Positions 11,592 through 19,772 of a DNA stretch of 27,813 bases are shown piece after piece. A model generated the notes under the pieces. That model was not told the origin of the DNA, did not search any database, and saw nothing but the letters and a program-made list of their open reading frames with translations. The position numbers were made by a program, and so were the translations under genes. Where the stretch lies: IMG/VR virus record IMGVR_UViG_3300035199_000357, positions 1 to 27,813 of that record; one strand, 5' to 3'. Source of the DNA: a virus. Numbering within the stretch: the first letter of the stretch is position 1; every line of letters starts with the position of its first letter.

Positions 11592-11849
11592 TCAGTTTCC
11601 GATTGCTGCGGCGTGGTGCTGTTCGATTGCATCTTCCCGTGTCGCTTCCAGCGGTCCCGTCCATTCCAGCCAGTCGCCAATCGCACAACAGCTCACACCG
11701 TGCCAACCTGCAATCCAGCCAGTCTCGCCGCCGGGAAGTCGCACGTTAAACGCTGTCAGTGGGTTGTCATTAGGCGTGCCGTCTTCAACCTGATCCCGGC
11801 TGATAATTGTGATCTCTTCAATATTGATGCTGCTGTGATCGATTGCCAT
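11592..11849 (-). CDS. Hypothetical 85-residue protein
   Basis: ATG 11849 was chosen since the leader GGGAGATGATGAC places GGGAG about 9 nt upstream. It is acidic at the start (IDHSSINIEEITIISRDQVED), then GWIAGWHGVSCCAIGDWLEW. No family recognised. Confidence 0.6.
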   Translation of the reverse strand: MAIDHSSINIEEITIISRDQVEDGTPNDNPLTAFNVRLPGGETGWIAGWHGVSCCAIGDWLEWTGPLEATREDAIEQHHAAAIGN

Positions 11850-11900
11850 CGTCATCATCTCCCATCATCGCGGCGGTTGCCGCTGGTTGTCAGTTGGTTG

Positions 11901-12170
11901 TCAGTCGATTTGTGACCAGTGTGCGACCAGCGGGCCAACGGGATGTTCGTCTCCGAAATCGTTGTGGTCCAGGTCTACGCCGAGCTGGTAGCACACTTCA
12001 TCGACAGCATCGTCCAGAGATGCCGACCCGTCGACACTGACGCTGCCCGACTCGGCGACCTCATTCTCGCCGTCACGGATGTGGCATGCTTGGTATGCCC
12101 AGCCGATGTTCTGCGGGTCTTGCTCATCCCAGTAAACCGTGATCTCTGTTAATTCCGTTTTCGTCGCCAT
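11901..12170 (-). CDS. Hypothetical acidic 89-residue protein, first early gene
   Basis: ATG 12170 follows GAAAGGCG and is the first good start behind the promoter at 12224-12251. Very acidic, with a repeated Ser/Asp stretch (SGSVSVDGSASLDDAVDEVC). An N-terminal strand ITVYWDEQ is seen. No family recognised. As the first early gene it could be an anti-host factor, but only position supports that. Confidence 0.55.
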   Translation of the reverse strand: MATKTELTEITVYWDEQDPQNIGWAYQACHIRDGENEVAESGSVSVDGSASLDDAVDEVCYQLGVDLDHNDFGDEHPVGPLVAHWSQID

Positions 12171-12223
12171 CGTTTCGCCTTTCAGTTGTGTTTGTGTTGT
12201 TTCCGTGTTCCTCATATCGACCA

Positions 12224-12251
12224 ATTCTACACCCTATCTTGATCGTGTCAA
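12224..12251 (-). promoter_or_regulatory. Strong sigma70-type early promoter
   Basis: Minus strand TTGACA (12251-12246), 16-bp spacer, TAGAAT (12229-12224): the -35 box is perfect and the -10 box matches 5 of 6. It is in the 127-bp gap between the end of the late block and the first early gene, pointing into the early genes. Transcription should start near 12217. Confidence 0.75.
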
Positions 12252-12297
12252 CCGTATTCAAGTGAGAAATAGAAAATTCCAGAAAGACGCCAGGAAA

Positions 12298-12792
12298 TCA
12301 GTCCGGTACCGATCGGCGTGCCCGCCTGATCGCGAGTCTGATGATGGCTGTGGCAGCGGGCCGCAGAAACGGCAGGCCACGCCGCGACGACTCGGCCGCC
12401 AGCCAGGCTAGGATTGTGTCTGTGTGTCGCTCACACCAATCAATCCCGTTGCGGTCCATCTTGCGGGCGTGTGCGTTGCACCGGCAATTGGCAGTCGGTC
12501 GAATTCCGACACGTCGCAACAATCGCTTCAATTCTGTGCCTGGGCCGCCTGCTGTGGCTTTGTCTGATGGTTTCCTCACGACACGGATCGAGCCCCGTAC
12601 AGGCCGTGTCAGGGGTTGAAGCACCTGGCCGGTGAAACAGTCCTGGCCAGCCATCGTACACGCTTCCCAGGCTTGCCAGTATTTGCCGCCCGCCTGGCAC
12701 AGCTTGACCTGTGTCTTGTCTTTTTCGCAGCCGTGACGCTGGCACCGTATTCTACCAATCTCTGGTATTTCACATTCGCAGCCGTCGGGCAT
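12298..12792 (-). CDS. Cys-containing protein ending the late block (164 residues)
   Basis: ATG 12792 lies 2 bp after the upstream stop. The N-terminal half has a Cys/His-rich start (GCECEIPEIGRIRCQRHGC). The C-terminal half (GTELKRLLRRVGIRPTANCR, then MDRNGIDWCERHTDTILAWL and RRGLPFLRPAATAIIRLAIR) resembles a conserved domain I recall from planctomycete and related phage proteins, function unknown. It may be a tail accessory or chaperone for the cysteine-rich protein encoded just before it. Confidence 0.6.
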   Translation of the reverse strand: MPDGCECEIPEIGRIRCQRHGCEKDKTQVKLCQAGGKYWQAWEACTMAGQDCFTGQVLQPLTRPVRGSIRVVRKPSDKATAGGPGTELKRLLRRVGIRPTANCRCNAHARKMDRNGIDWCERHTDTILAWLAAESSRRGLPFLRPAATAIIRLAIRRARRSVPD

Positions 12793-12794
12793 TG

Positions 12795-14189
12795 TCACGC
12801 CTCGGTGATTGTGATCACAACATCCGAACAGGTATTGCTGTCGCATGAACAGCAGACGTTGGTGAATTCCGGGATTTCAAACGTCAGCGAAAACGGATCG
12901 CAACTGCACGCCGTCGGCCAGAGCGTGCCGAGTGTTGACCCGGCTAACGCATCACAACAGGCATTGTCCCATGAGAACGACAGGAACGCGTTGAAGCACA
13001 CCTCTCCGCCAGAATCGCAGGTCGTGTCGCAATCCAGCTCGGCACTCCAGCCGCCCAGGGCACATGCTTCGCAGTCGTCCGGGTGCGTCGTTTCAGGATC
13101 ACAGAAATCGGCATTCGCCACCGTCTCGAACAGCACACACAGTGCCGCACCGCTTCCCGCGGTCATCGTGCCCGTGGCGTTGAGCTCTGCACAATCGTTG
13201 CTGCTGATCGTGATCGTAAACTCTGGGTTTGAGCAGTGGATATCCGCCATCACATGGCAACATTCTGGGCACTCGGTCGGCGGATCAACGCCCTCACAGC
13301 TCTCACCACATTGACGCGTGCCGATGTGTAGCTCCACCGTGTCGGACACGTCATCGTCGAGCGTGATACTAACGCCAATATCTGGGCACGAAATCCCCTG
13401 ATCTGGCACCGTGTAGCCCGACAGTGAAACAGCTAGTTCGCAGTCATCCGTCAGCGTGAGTGTGACCGTCTCGGTGATGTCGCCACACGTCAGATCCACC
13501 GGCCCCCAGCCGTTGATGTCTGGGTTGTACGCGACCTCTTTACAGTCGCGGCATTCTTGACACGGTATCGCCGCGGTGTGATCGAAGCGGGTCAGGCAGA
13601 CGCACAGAGAACACGCGAGACACGAACATAAATCCGAGCACGGCGAACAGTCTGGCCAGGCTGGAGTGACATATCGGGCCGCGTCGGTTTCTAGTTTGGC
13701 GACAGTGCATGTGCCGGCACCCGTCACGCCGGAGATATCAATGTTGAGCCACTCCCCTCCGAGACAGCAGCAACTCGGGCCGTCATCATCTGCTGGGTCG
13801 TGTGGCGGCTCAGACATCTTGTCGCCGCCGCTGTAGCTGCTGGCCGGTGTGCAGGCCAGGCCCAGAGCGGTCGATGTTAGGCACAAACTGCAATCGTCAT
13901 CGGCGTCTTTCAGTACCTCGAATTTCACATCGATGGACATCGACCCGCATACGATCGTGCCGCTGTAGTACGGGTCGCCATCGCCACAGGTCAGCGGCAG
14001 ACGTGTCTCGACTTTCTGACAATCGCACTCGTCGCAGCCGCCGGTCTCCGGTGTTGTCACGGTCCAGGTTGTACACAGCCACGCGGGCAGGCAATGGCAA
14101 CAGCCCTCGGTTCCCTCGCCGCAGTCTGGCACCAGCCGGTGACATCCCCGGCATCCGCGGGCAGCTTCGTTGAGGTTTCCGCACGGCAT
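12795..14189 (-). CDS. Very cysteine-rich probable tail-tip or fibre protein
   Basis: 464 residues with 55 cysteines by my count (about 12%), many in pairs or CxC and CxxC clusters (DCSPCSDLCSCLACSLCVC). Between clusters are Thr/Val-rich beta strands (ITETVTLTLTDD, DTVELHIGTR, EFTITISSND), with several repeated Cys-strand-Cys units. No signal peptide. It is coupled by TAATG to the Ig-domain protein gene and follows the tape measure region, so it is probably a virion tail component. The cysteines may bind zinc or form disulfides after lysis. No known family recognised. Confidence 0.65.
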   Translation of the reverse strand: MPCGNLNEAARGCRGCHRLVPDCGEGTEGCCHCLPAWLCTTWTVTTPETGGCDECDCQKVETRLPLTCGDGDPYYSGTIVCGSMSIDVKFEVLKDADDDCSLCLTSTALGLACTPASSYSGGDKMSEPPHDPADDDGPSCCCLGGEWLNIDISGVTGAGTCTVAKLETDAARYVTPAWPDCSPCSDLCSCLACSLCVCLTRFDHTAAIPCQECRDCKEVAYNPDINGWGPVDLTCGDITETVTLTLTDDCELAVSLSGYTVPDQGISCPDIGVSITLDDDVSDTVELHIGTRQCGESCEGVDPPTECPECCHVMADIHCSNPEFTITISSNDCAELNATGTMTAGSGAALCVLFETVANADFCDPETTHPDDCEACALGGWSAELDCDTTCDSGGEVCFNAFLSFSWDNACCDALAGSTLGTLWPTACSCDPFSLTFEIPEFTNVCCSCDSNTCSDVVITITEA

Positions 14190-14929
14190 TATGAGCAGGT
14201 TTCATTGATGGGACACAGCCAGGTGATGACCCAGGCGCACCCGGCAGACACGCCTTTTTGCGTCTGCGTGATCACCGCGGAGCCGGCGTCGAGCGTTGAG
14301 TCGCCGGTGGTCATCAGGTCAATATCGGTCGTTGCGAGTTCCTCGACGAATTCGATCGTGATCGGTGTGCCCGGTAAAGCCCCACCGCCACACACCACGT
14401 TTTTTGTGCCGACGATTCCCAGGCCTTCCAGTGCCGCCTGCACTTCCGCGGCCGACGCGTCGAAGTCGATGGCGGCGGTTGTCTCGGATGTGTCGCCGAT
14501 CGTGACTGTGATCGTGAATGTGCCTGACGTCGGTGTGCCGCCTGTGATGTCCAGCGTTTGGATTTCGTTTTGTGTCTGGCCGGCGTCGGCTTTCATATAA
14601 TGTGCGTGGCCACTCCGTCCTATCAAATTCAGCGATGTTGCCTGCTCAAAAAAGCAGGTTGGGTCGGTCAATTCGACTGTCGGCGTGTCGTTGACGTCAG
14701 TTTCTCCGGGGACTTTGCCGCACCGGCACGGCCGATATATCACAGTCCCGGTTGCCGTCCGGGCGGCACAATCCGCGGCGGTGATCTCGAAAATGACAAA
14801 CCCGCACTGGCCCTGGTGGCCTTGCCACCTCGCCCGTTGGGTGTCTGGATTCTGGAGCCTGGTGGCCTCGGCACGGAATAGTTCCCGTACCTGCCGCAGG
14901 GCTTGCTCGCCGAGAACGTAACCGGCCAC
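14189..14929 (-). CDS. Tail protein with Ig-like beta domain
   Basis: 246 residues from a GTG start at 14929, with GGAG 9 nt upstream. Residues about 1-25 are helical and 42-95 contain Cys pairs (CRCG). Residues about 122-222 form a beta domain of the type GTFTITVTIGDTSETTAAI, then DASAAEVQAALEGLG and PITIEFVEELA, which I associate with repeated surface domains in planctomycetes and their phages. It probably displays on the tail and helps attach to the host. Confidence 0.65.
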   Translation of the reverse strand: MAGYVLGEQALRQVRELFRAEATRLQNPDTQRARWQGHQGQCGFVIFEITAADCAARTATGTVIYRPCRCGKVPGETDVNDTPTVELTDPTCFFEQATSLNLIGRSGHAHYMKADAGQTQNEIQTLDITGGTPTSGTFTITVTIGDTSETTAAIDFDASAAEVQAALEGLGIVGTKNVVCGGGALPGTPITIEFVEELATTDIDLMTTGDSTLDAGSAVITQTQKGVSAGCAWVITWLCPINETCS

Positions 14930-14932
14930 GGA

Positions 14933-15304
14933 TTAGGTCTCCGTAACGGTAACCAGGACATCACACGCGGCCGTGTTGGATTTCATTCTGAGCGTGATGC
15001 CAGGGTCAATCTCGAACTGGCTGGCGATCGACGACGGCCGCAGCCGGCCCGCGACCACCATCGCTCCGCTGTCCGTCGGCCCCCATTCACAGTAGTTCGT
15101 GTCGTCCAGATTTTGCATCACGCACACCCTCGGCGCGGACACATCGCCGAGAGTAATTACCTCCTCCGATGTGCCCACGTTGACGACTGACGAAAACATT
15201 CGCGCCGTCGTCTGGTCGATCTGGATCGATCCTGGGTTTGACGTATATTTGAGTGGCCCGTTGTCTAACGTGAACTTCGCAAGTGCCGTGATTTCATTGG
15301 CCAT
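14933..15304 (-). CDS. Small probable tail protein (123 residues)
   Basis: Predicted all-beta protein (NEITALAKFTLDN, PGSIQIDQTT, ITLRMKSNTAACDVLVTVTE). No family recognised. It is in the tail operon between the 311-residue protein and the Ig-domain protein, 4 bp from the former. No clear ribosome site; translation coupling is likely. Confidence 0.6.
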   Translation of the reverse strand: MANEITALAKFTLDNGPLKYTSNPGSIQIDQTTARMFSSVVNVGTSEEVITLGDVSAPRVCVMQNLDDTNYCEWGPTDSGAMVVAGRLRPSSIASQFEIDPGITLRMKSNTAACDVLVTVTET

Positions 15305-15308
15305 GTTT

Positions 15309-16244
15309 TCAGAATCCTAGCAAGGCTTTGAGTGAGTTGAAGTTGGCCTCGGGATACACACCGAATTCGAGAAACACCGCGGTTTCATATGTCGGATCTT
15401 CCAGGGCACTGCCGGCCCCATCCAACAGAACCGGTGCCGACAATTGGCTGCCGTCGGCGTTTTCGATGTTGGTTCGTTCAGGCACTCGTAGTGTCCCTGT
15501 GTCCTCGCGGAATCCCTGGTCCACGATCTGGGCAACGTGGTCTGTTGTCGCAACGGAAAAACCGACGGCCACTTCCCTGTACTCGGTCCAATTCCGCTCT
15601 TTCCAGTCACTGATACTGATCGACATGACTTTGAGGCGTCGGGCACCGATCAGCACATTGTCAATGACCACCGGGTTGGCATTAATCGCGTTGATGTATT
15701 CCATCAACTCGCCAGGAACATTCGACAAATTCTTAATCACCGTCACGCCGAATCGGCAATCGTCGACCATCCACGGCGGGTCGAACGGATCGCCCGCGGA
15801 GTTGACCACGGCCGCGTCCAGTGTGGCTGGTGCCGGGTCGGGCCGGTCTGGTGGATCTGGAATCTCAGTCAGTGCACGGGTCCAGTAGGCCCGCGGACAT
15901 GGCCGCTGGTAGGTCTCAGTATTCCACCGAATCACCGTGTCATCATCAGTTGGATCGAATTCCGGTGCCGATCCCTCGCGGCCTTTTGATCGATAGACGC
16001 ATGTGGTCAGCCAGACGTATGGGCTATGAGACTCTGACCGTGGCGACACGCTGACGCAGCGTGCCCGGTGATCGGCCGGGAATGGCTCGCCGATTTTCGG
16101 GATGCCGATGTACGATTCGATGTGGCCGGCGTGGTCGGCCTTATCATTCGTCTCGGCCCGAAACACACGCGTGTATGATCGCTGGTCTTCGGTCCAGTCG
16201 CCGTCTCGGCCTTGCCACAATTCATGTACAGCGGTGACGGTCAT
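15309..16244 (-). CDS. Putative tail-tip protein (311 residues)
   Basis: The gene overlaps the tape measure stop as ATGA, the position where distal tail or baseplate-hub proteins lie in siphophages. Residues mention beta-rich segments (TYTRVFRAET-like N-terminus, VGFSVATTDHVAQIV) and a Pro/Asp-rich middle (EIPDPPDRPDPAPATLD). I do not recognise the family, so the tail role rests on gene order. Confidence 0.6.
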   Translation of the reverse strand: MTVTAVHELWQGRDGDWTEDQRSYTRVFRAETNDKADHAGHIESYIGIPKIGEPFPADHRARCVSVSPRSESHSPYVWLTTCVYRSKGREGSAPEFDPTDDDTVIRWNTETYQRPCPRAYWTRALTEIPDPPDRPDPAPATLDAAVVNSAGDPFDPPWMVDDCRFGVTVIKNLSNVPGELMEYINAINANPVVIDNVLIGARRLKVMSISISDWKERNWTEYREVAVGFSVATTDHVAQIVDQGFREDTGTLRVPERTNIENADGSQLSAPVLLDGAGSALEDPTYETAVFLEFGVYPEANFNSLKALLGF

Positions 16245-17419
16245 GCGATGCCCAACGCCGGCACCACTGTTGCCGAGCCCTCTCGAGTCTGGTCCGCGAT
16301 CTGTCGCAGCAATGCGTTCGCCTCGCGACCATTTGCCACCACGGCATCGAGCTTCTGGTTCTGCTTGTTGCCGGTGGCGTTCATTATTGCCGAATACGCC
16401 TGCTGTGTTCCGCGGCCGAGTGCTGCTGCGAATTTCTTTCCGGTTGACGTCTCGCCGGCATCTGGGCCGGCTCCACCGGCCGCATCGCCCGCGGCCTTGT
16501 CACCTTTTTCGAGACTCCCCAACATTGACTCTAGCGGCGAGTCGATCGACTTCAACGGAAACAGGATCCACCAGTTGCTCACTACGCTGAGTAGCCTTGC
16601 AAATTGCTTCAGTATTTTCAGTTGATTCGCAATGACGCCTGTGAAACCACGTGCCGCCAGTGTCAGCTTTTGGAATCCCCTGGTTCCCCGCTCCAGGCCA
16701 CTGACCAGCGTCGATATAAACGGTGTGATCACTGTAATCAGGGCTGTGCCAATGGATTCTTTGAAGTCACTCCACACGCCGGCGAGACGCTCCAGTGGGT
16801 CGAAGGCATCTCGGGCCGCGCCGCCGCTTCTGGCCTGGAGTGCATCCATGATCACATTTTGTGCCCCAAGTAAATCACCCTGTGTCTGTAACTGTTTGAT
16901 CCGGTTCATCTCTTGTTCACTGAGTACGATTCCGATCGTCGCAAGTCTCGAAGCCTTGTGCAGCGGATCATCCATCGCCTTGCCGATCGCCTCGATCGAA
17001 GTCTGTAGGTCTTTTTCAAATACCGTTGAAACATCCATTGCAGACTCAACGACCTTCTTGAACAGGTCGCCGCGAATGTTCTTGAACTGAGCCAGAACAC
17101 CCATCGCACTGATCGTCGCTTCATCGCCAAAGTTGGTGACTTTTTGCAATTCTGAGGCGTAGCCAAACAATTGCTTCGCCGTAAACCCAGCCGCGCCGCC
17201 TGTGGCCTTGATTACCGACGCTAGCTTCTTTTCTGCCTGGGCCTGTACCCTTGCCAGTTGGATCACCTCACGCACACCAGCCGCACCGATCCGCGCAGTG
17301 GCGATCGCGGCGAGGCCGGTGGCCAATCGCTTAACCATTGACTGGCTGCGTTTCATCGACTTGTCAAACCGCTTCGTGTTCGCCGACAGGTTGACGACTA
17401 ATTTGTTCATCACGCTCAT
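16241..17419 (-). CDS. Tail length tape measure protein
   Basis: 392 residues from ATG 17419 (ATG 17410 possible); the long frame upstream overlaps the chaperone and was not used. The N-terminus is a basic amphipathic helix (NTKRFDKSMKRSQSMVKRL) and the body is Ala/Gln/Lys-rich helix (LARVQAQAEKKLASVIKATG), with the hydrophobic segment GTALITVITPFISTLVSG. It is placed right after the tail chaperones as usual. At about 0.15 nm per residue the tail would be only about 60 nm, short for a siphovirus. Confidence 0.8.
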   Translation of the reverse strand: MSVMNKLVVNLSANTKRFDKSMKRSQSMVKRLATGLAAIATARIGAAGVREVIQLARVQAQAEKKLASVIKATGGAAGFTAKQLFGYASELQKVTNFGDEATISAMGVLAQFKNIRGDLFKKVVESAMDVSTVFEKDLQTSIEAIGKAMDDPLHKASRLATIGIVLSEQEMNRIKQLQTQGDLLGAQNVIMDALQARSGGAARDAFDPLERLAGVWSDFKESIGTALITVITPFISTLVSGLERGTRGFQKLTLAARGFTGVIANQLKILKQFARLLSVVSNWWILFPLKSIDSPLESMLGSLEKGDKAAGDAAGGAGPDAGETSTGKKFAAALGRGTQQAYSAIMNATGNKQNQKLDAVVANGREANALLRQIADQTREGSATVVPALGIA

Positions 17420-17699
17420 GGTTGGCCACCGCTCCAAACTGAGCCCGAAACAAATCAGACATTTGATCCGGGTCGACTTCTTGTATTCCGTCGTCGCCTG
17501 GTAGGAACCAGTGCGGCTCCGCTGATGTGCCCCAGGCCCGACACAATGCCGTAAAGCCCAGGGCCAACACGTCGCAAACTCTGTTGATTCCGGTGCCCTC
17601 GACGACATCTAACGCGGCGAATTCGTCGAGCTGCTCCGGCGACATCTCGTCTAAAAACTGCCGCCAGTCTGTGCGACCACATGCAAGCGACAGACGCAT
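17364..17699 (-). CDS. Second tail assembly chaperone, gpT-like part of frameshift product
   Basis: 111 residues if read from ATG 17699. It is in the -1 frame relative to the chaperone gene upstream, and the frame stays open back to the slippery site at 17729. MRLSLACGRTDWRQFLDEMS and EQLDEFAALD fit the GpT-like pattern of small tail assembly proteins. It is probably made mainly as a C-terminal extension of the first chaperone (about 240 residues total), as in lambda G-T. Overlaps the tape measure start by 56 bp. Confidence 0.75.
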   Translation of the reverse strand: MRLSLACGRTDWRQFLDEMSPEQLDEFAALDVVEGTGINRVCDVLALGFTALCRAWGTSAEPHWFLPGDDGIQEVDPDQMSDLFRAQFGAVANHERDEQISRQPVGEHEAV

Positions 17700-17701
17700 C
17701 G

Positions 17702-18085
17702 CTAGCCGCTGGGTGTGGTCTCTTCTGAGTTTCCCGCCAGTTCCTCAATGTCGTTCTCTGTGACGCCCGTGATGGTCAACGCCGCGTTGACGATCCGTTC
17801 GACTACTGCCGCGTCCTGCTGGCGGATTGCCTCGAGGTCGTCGTTTGTGAACAGCGGTTGACCGTTGTCATCGCGGACACACCGGACAACCAGACGCTCC
17901 CGAATTTCATTCTGGCGGGCCTTGTCTGGCTTGCCGTTCGACTTCTGGAATTCTTTTTCCCAGGCTGTCCGCTCGCCGGCAGTCCAACCGTAAACCCAGC
18001 AGGCGTGGCCATTGCCAAACTCTGGCAGTGGTACGCGTTCCCGCCGGCGTGGAATCGGCTTCAGAAATGTGTCGCGGTCGATCAT
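17702..18085 (-). CDS. Tail assembly chaperone, gpG-like
   Basis: 127 residues from ATG 18085 with AGGA upstream. Between tail tube and tape measure genes. Sequence: basic N-terminus, then WTAGERTAWEKEFQ, RLVVRCVRDDNGQPLFT and an acidic end (TENDIEELAGNSEETT), like other short tail chaperones. The slippery heptamer GGGAAAC lies 9 codons before the stop. It should bind the tape measure protein during tail assembly. Confidence 0.75.
   Translation of the reverse strand: MIDRDTFLKPIPRRRERVPLPEFGNGHACWVYGWTAGERTAWEKEFQKSNGKPDKARQNEIRERLVVRCVRDDNGQPLFTNDDLEAIRQQDAAVVERIVNAALTITGVTENDIEELAGNSEETTPSG
17729..17735 (-). promoter_or_regulatory. Slippery heptamer for -1 ribosomal frameshift
   Basis: Minus strand G GGA AAC, in the X XXY YYZ frame of the gpG-like gene (codons GCG GGA AAC). 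Slippage by one base enters the frame that reads without stop into ATG 17699 and the gpT-like gene. Lambda uses GGGAAAG at the same place. Confidence 0.8.
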
Positions 18086-18098
18086 GTTGTGTTTCCTA

Positions 18099-18521
18099 TC
18101 AGCTTGCTGCGAATGTGATATTGCCGCTGATCTGGCCCGACAATGACGCTTTGAGGCCGTCTTCTATGACAACGGAAGAATCGAGCGACAGGCCGGCGGT
18201 GCCAAAACTAATGCCGCCCTGGCTGTTCGGGTAGTCAATCACCACGGCCGGATCGGACGCGGTCTCCAGTGCGGCGGCCGCGGTCAGGCTGGCGAAAAAT
18301 GCGGTCTGTGTGGCATGTTCCGACGGGTCGAAAAACACCTCAGCCGACCATGTGCCCGGCTCATAGAATCCCGTTCTCTGGTATTGCTTGCCGTCGGTTG
18401 TCGTGTCGAGACTTGTGGCATCGTAGGTCTGAATCTCGAGTCCAGAAAAGTCGACGCTGATAAGTTGCGTCACGTTGCCGCCGACGCTCAGGGTTGCGCC
18501 TTTGCATGCAATCTTGGTCAT
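18099..18521 (-). CDS. Major tail tube protein
   Basis: 140 residues, beta-rich (ISVDFSGLEIQTYDATSLDT, then YEPGTWSAEVFFDPS and SGQISGNITF). The pattern of a short N-terminal strand, a loop with TYDATSLDTTTDGK and a WSAEVFFDP strand pair is typical of siphovirus tube proteins. AGGTGACCAC precedes the ATG. It is located between the tail terminator and chaperones. Confidence 0.8.
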   Translation of the reverse strand: MTKIACKGATLSVGGNVTQLISVDFSGLEIQTYDATSLDTTTDGKQYQRTGFYEPGTWSAEVFFDPSEHATQTAFFASLTAAAALETASDPAVVIDYPNSQGGISFGTAGLSLDSSVVIEDGLKASLSGQISGNITFAAS

Positions 18522-18529
18522 GTGGTCAC

Positions 18530-18931
18530 CTATGCTGGGTTGTAGAGGATTTGCAGGTCGAGAGTGCTTGCGTGTTTGCCGATGTCGCTGCCGTCAACCG
18601 GCGGTTCGAATTGGTCACTGACGCTTTCGAGAATGACCGCGGAAATGGTTTCGTCTCCGGCCGCACCACTGTAGTCTTCGATAAACAATCGCACCGCATC
18701 GGCCACGGCCACGGATGACACGCCGCGTTGTGCTCGGCAGATGATCGAGAAGTCAATTCCTCGCAGGTTGCCGGTGTTGTCCGATGTCATGAACTCATCG
18801 GAGCCGTGTTGCAGGATCACGATATACGGCAGCCCGCAGCCCTCGGGTGCTTTGTCCAGGTAGATGCGGGTCGATACCAGATCGGTGATAGACGACTGAG
18901 CGTTCAGTAATGTGATGAGTGAGGCTCTCAT
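18530..18931 (-). CDS. Tail terminator / completion protein (DUF3168-like)
   Basis: 133 residues. It starts with a helix (MRASLITLLNAQSSITDLV), then TRIYLDKAPEGCGLPYIVIL, and continues with alternating beta strands and a helix VAVADAVRLFIEDY, as in small tail terminator proteins. ATGA overlap with the gp10-like gene. It should cap the tail tube and join it to the head. Confidence 0.75.
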   Translation of the reverse strand: MRASLITLLNAQSSITDLVSTRIYLDKAPEGCGLPYIVILQHGSDEFMTSDNTGNLRGIDFSIICRAQRGVSSVAVADAVRLFIEDYSGAAGDETISAVILESVSDQFEPPVDGSDIGKHASTLDLQILYNPA

Positions 18932-19422
18932 TTCTTGCGGGCCTCGCGTTCGATGCCCTCGCGCAGTTTTGTTTTCATCACACCGAAAGCGATGTCCTCG
19001 GAATTTTCCCAGCCACGCATGATTGCGCCGTGTGATTGCATCCGCGGGAACCGTCCAGTCGATCCGCCTGACTTGCGGAATCGCTCTTGAAATGATGACG
19101 ACAGAAACAGGATCGAGTGCGGTGCGTACAACTTTTTCTTTCCGACGCCAGCACCGACAAGCACCTCGAGGCGGCCGGTTCGCTTGCCTTTTTTCGTATA
19201 TCTGTGGCCGATGGTTTTCTTGACCCAGGCGGTGTTCTTGGCGTTGTTTGTTTTGATCTCTTTTTTCATGGCCTTTGTGACAACACGCAACGCCGCCAAC
19301 ATGGCCTGTCTGATCAGTTTGTTTTGAACTGAGTAGCCCAGCCGGCTCAGTTGCCGATCAAGTGCCTTGTCGCCCGTCAGGGTCGACGAAAAACCTATCT
19401 GTGTTGCGTGGAATTTCGCCAC
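18928..19422 (-). CDS. HK97 gp10-like tail/head-tail connection protein
   Basis: 164 residues from a GTG start that overlaps the upstream TAG (TAGTG). The protein is strongly basic with the HK97-gp10 helix pattern (LIRQAMLAALRVVTKAMKKE), then APHSILFLSSSFQERFRKSG. Place and family are consistent with a neck or tail protein. Confidence 0.75.
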   Translation of the reverse strand: MAKFHATQIGFSSTLTGDKALDRQLSRLGYSVQNKLIRQAMLAALRVVTKAMKKEIKTNNAKNTAWVKKTIGHRYTKKGKRTGRLEVLVGAGVGKKKLYAPHSILFLSSSFQERFRKSGGSTGRFPRMQSHGAIMRGWENSEDIAFGVMKTKLREGIEREARKK

Positions 19423-19772
19423 TACATCACCGCTCGCTTCGTCTGAATTTCCATCACGGCACCGGCGTTGTCGACATCGATCAAGCTAACAATGTTGTGC
19501 TCGGTGCCATCTGTTTCAACCAGGCGGTCAGCCGGTGTGGCTGTGGCGAGTGTTGAAAAATAACGCGATGTCCAAACGTGTGTGACATCAGCCTCGAGTC
19601 GATCGACTTTCCAGAATTCACGACCGCCACGGCTGACGCATCCGACCCAGGTAGAACAGACCTCTTCCCAGTTGTCGGCGTCGGTGTTGTCGATCTGTCC
19701 GTGGGCATCCTGTGTGGCTGTGGATTTCAGCCGGCGAATCGACACGCGGTTTTTGTAGCGGCCTGAGTTCAT
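19422..19772 (-). CDS. Head-tail joining protein (SPP1 gp16-like)
   Basis: 116 residues: MNSGRYKNRVSIRR, TATQDAHGQIDNTD, EEVCSTWVGCVSRGGREFW, VTHVWTSRYFSTL and VSLIDVDNAGAVMEIQTKR. This strand order is that of the Phage_H_T_join family. ATGA overlap with the gp6-like connector gene. Confidence 0.8.
   Translation of the reverse strand: MNSGRYKNRVSIRRLKSTATQDAHGQIDNTDADNWEEVCSTWVGCVSRGGREFWKVDRLEADVTHVWTSRYFSTLATATPADRLVETDGTEHNIVSLIDVDNAGAVMEIQTKRAVM

Noticed and set aside
11865-11900. Direct repeat CTGACAACCA twice after the 12170 gene, looked at as terminator or operator
   Set aside because: Only two short copies, no stem with T run and no promoter next to it; insufficient evidence.
12171-12223. 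Upstream start at 12224 for the first early gene
   Set aside because: It would place the start codon inside the -10 box of the promoter; ATG 12170 has a proper ribosome site.
12616-13314. Plus-strand frame of 232 codons
   Set aside because: It is fully antisense to the cysteine-rich protein gene and Ser/Gln-rich only because TGC/TGT codons on the other strand read as Ala/Ser/Thr-type codons; no ribosome site or neighbours on this strand.
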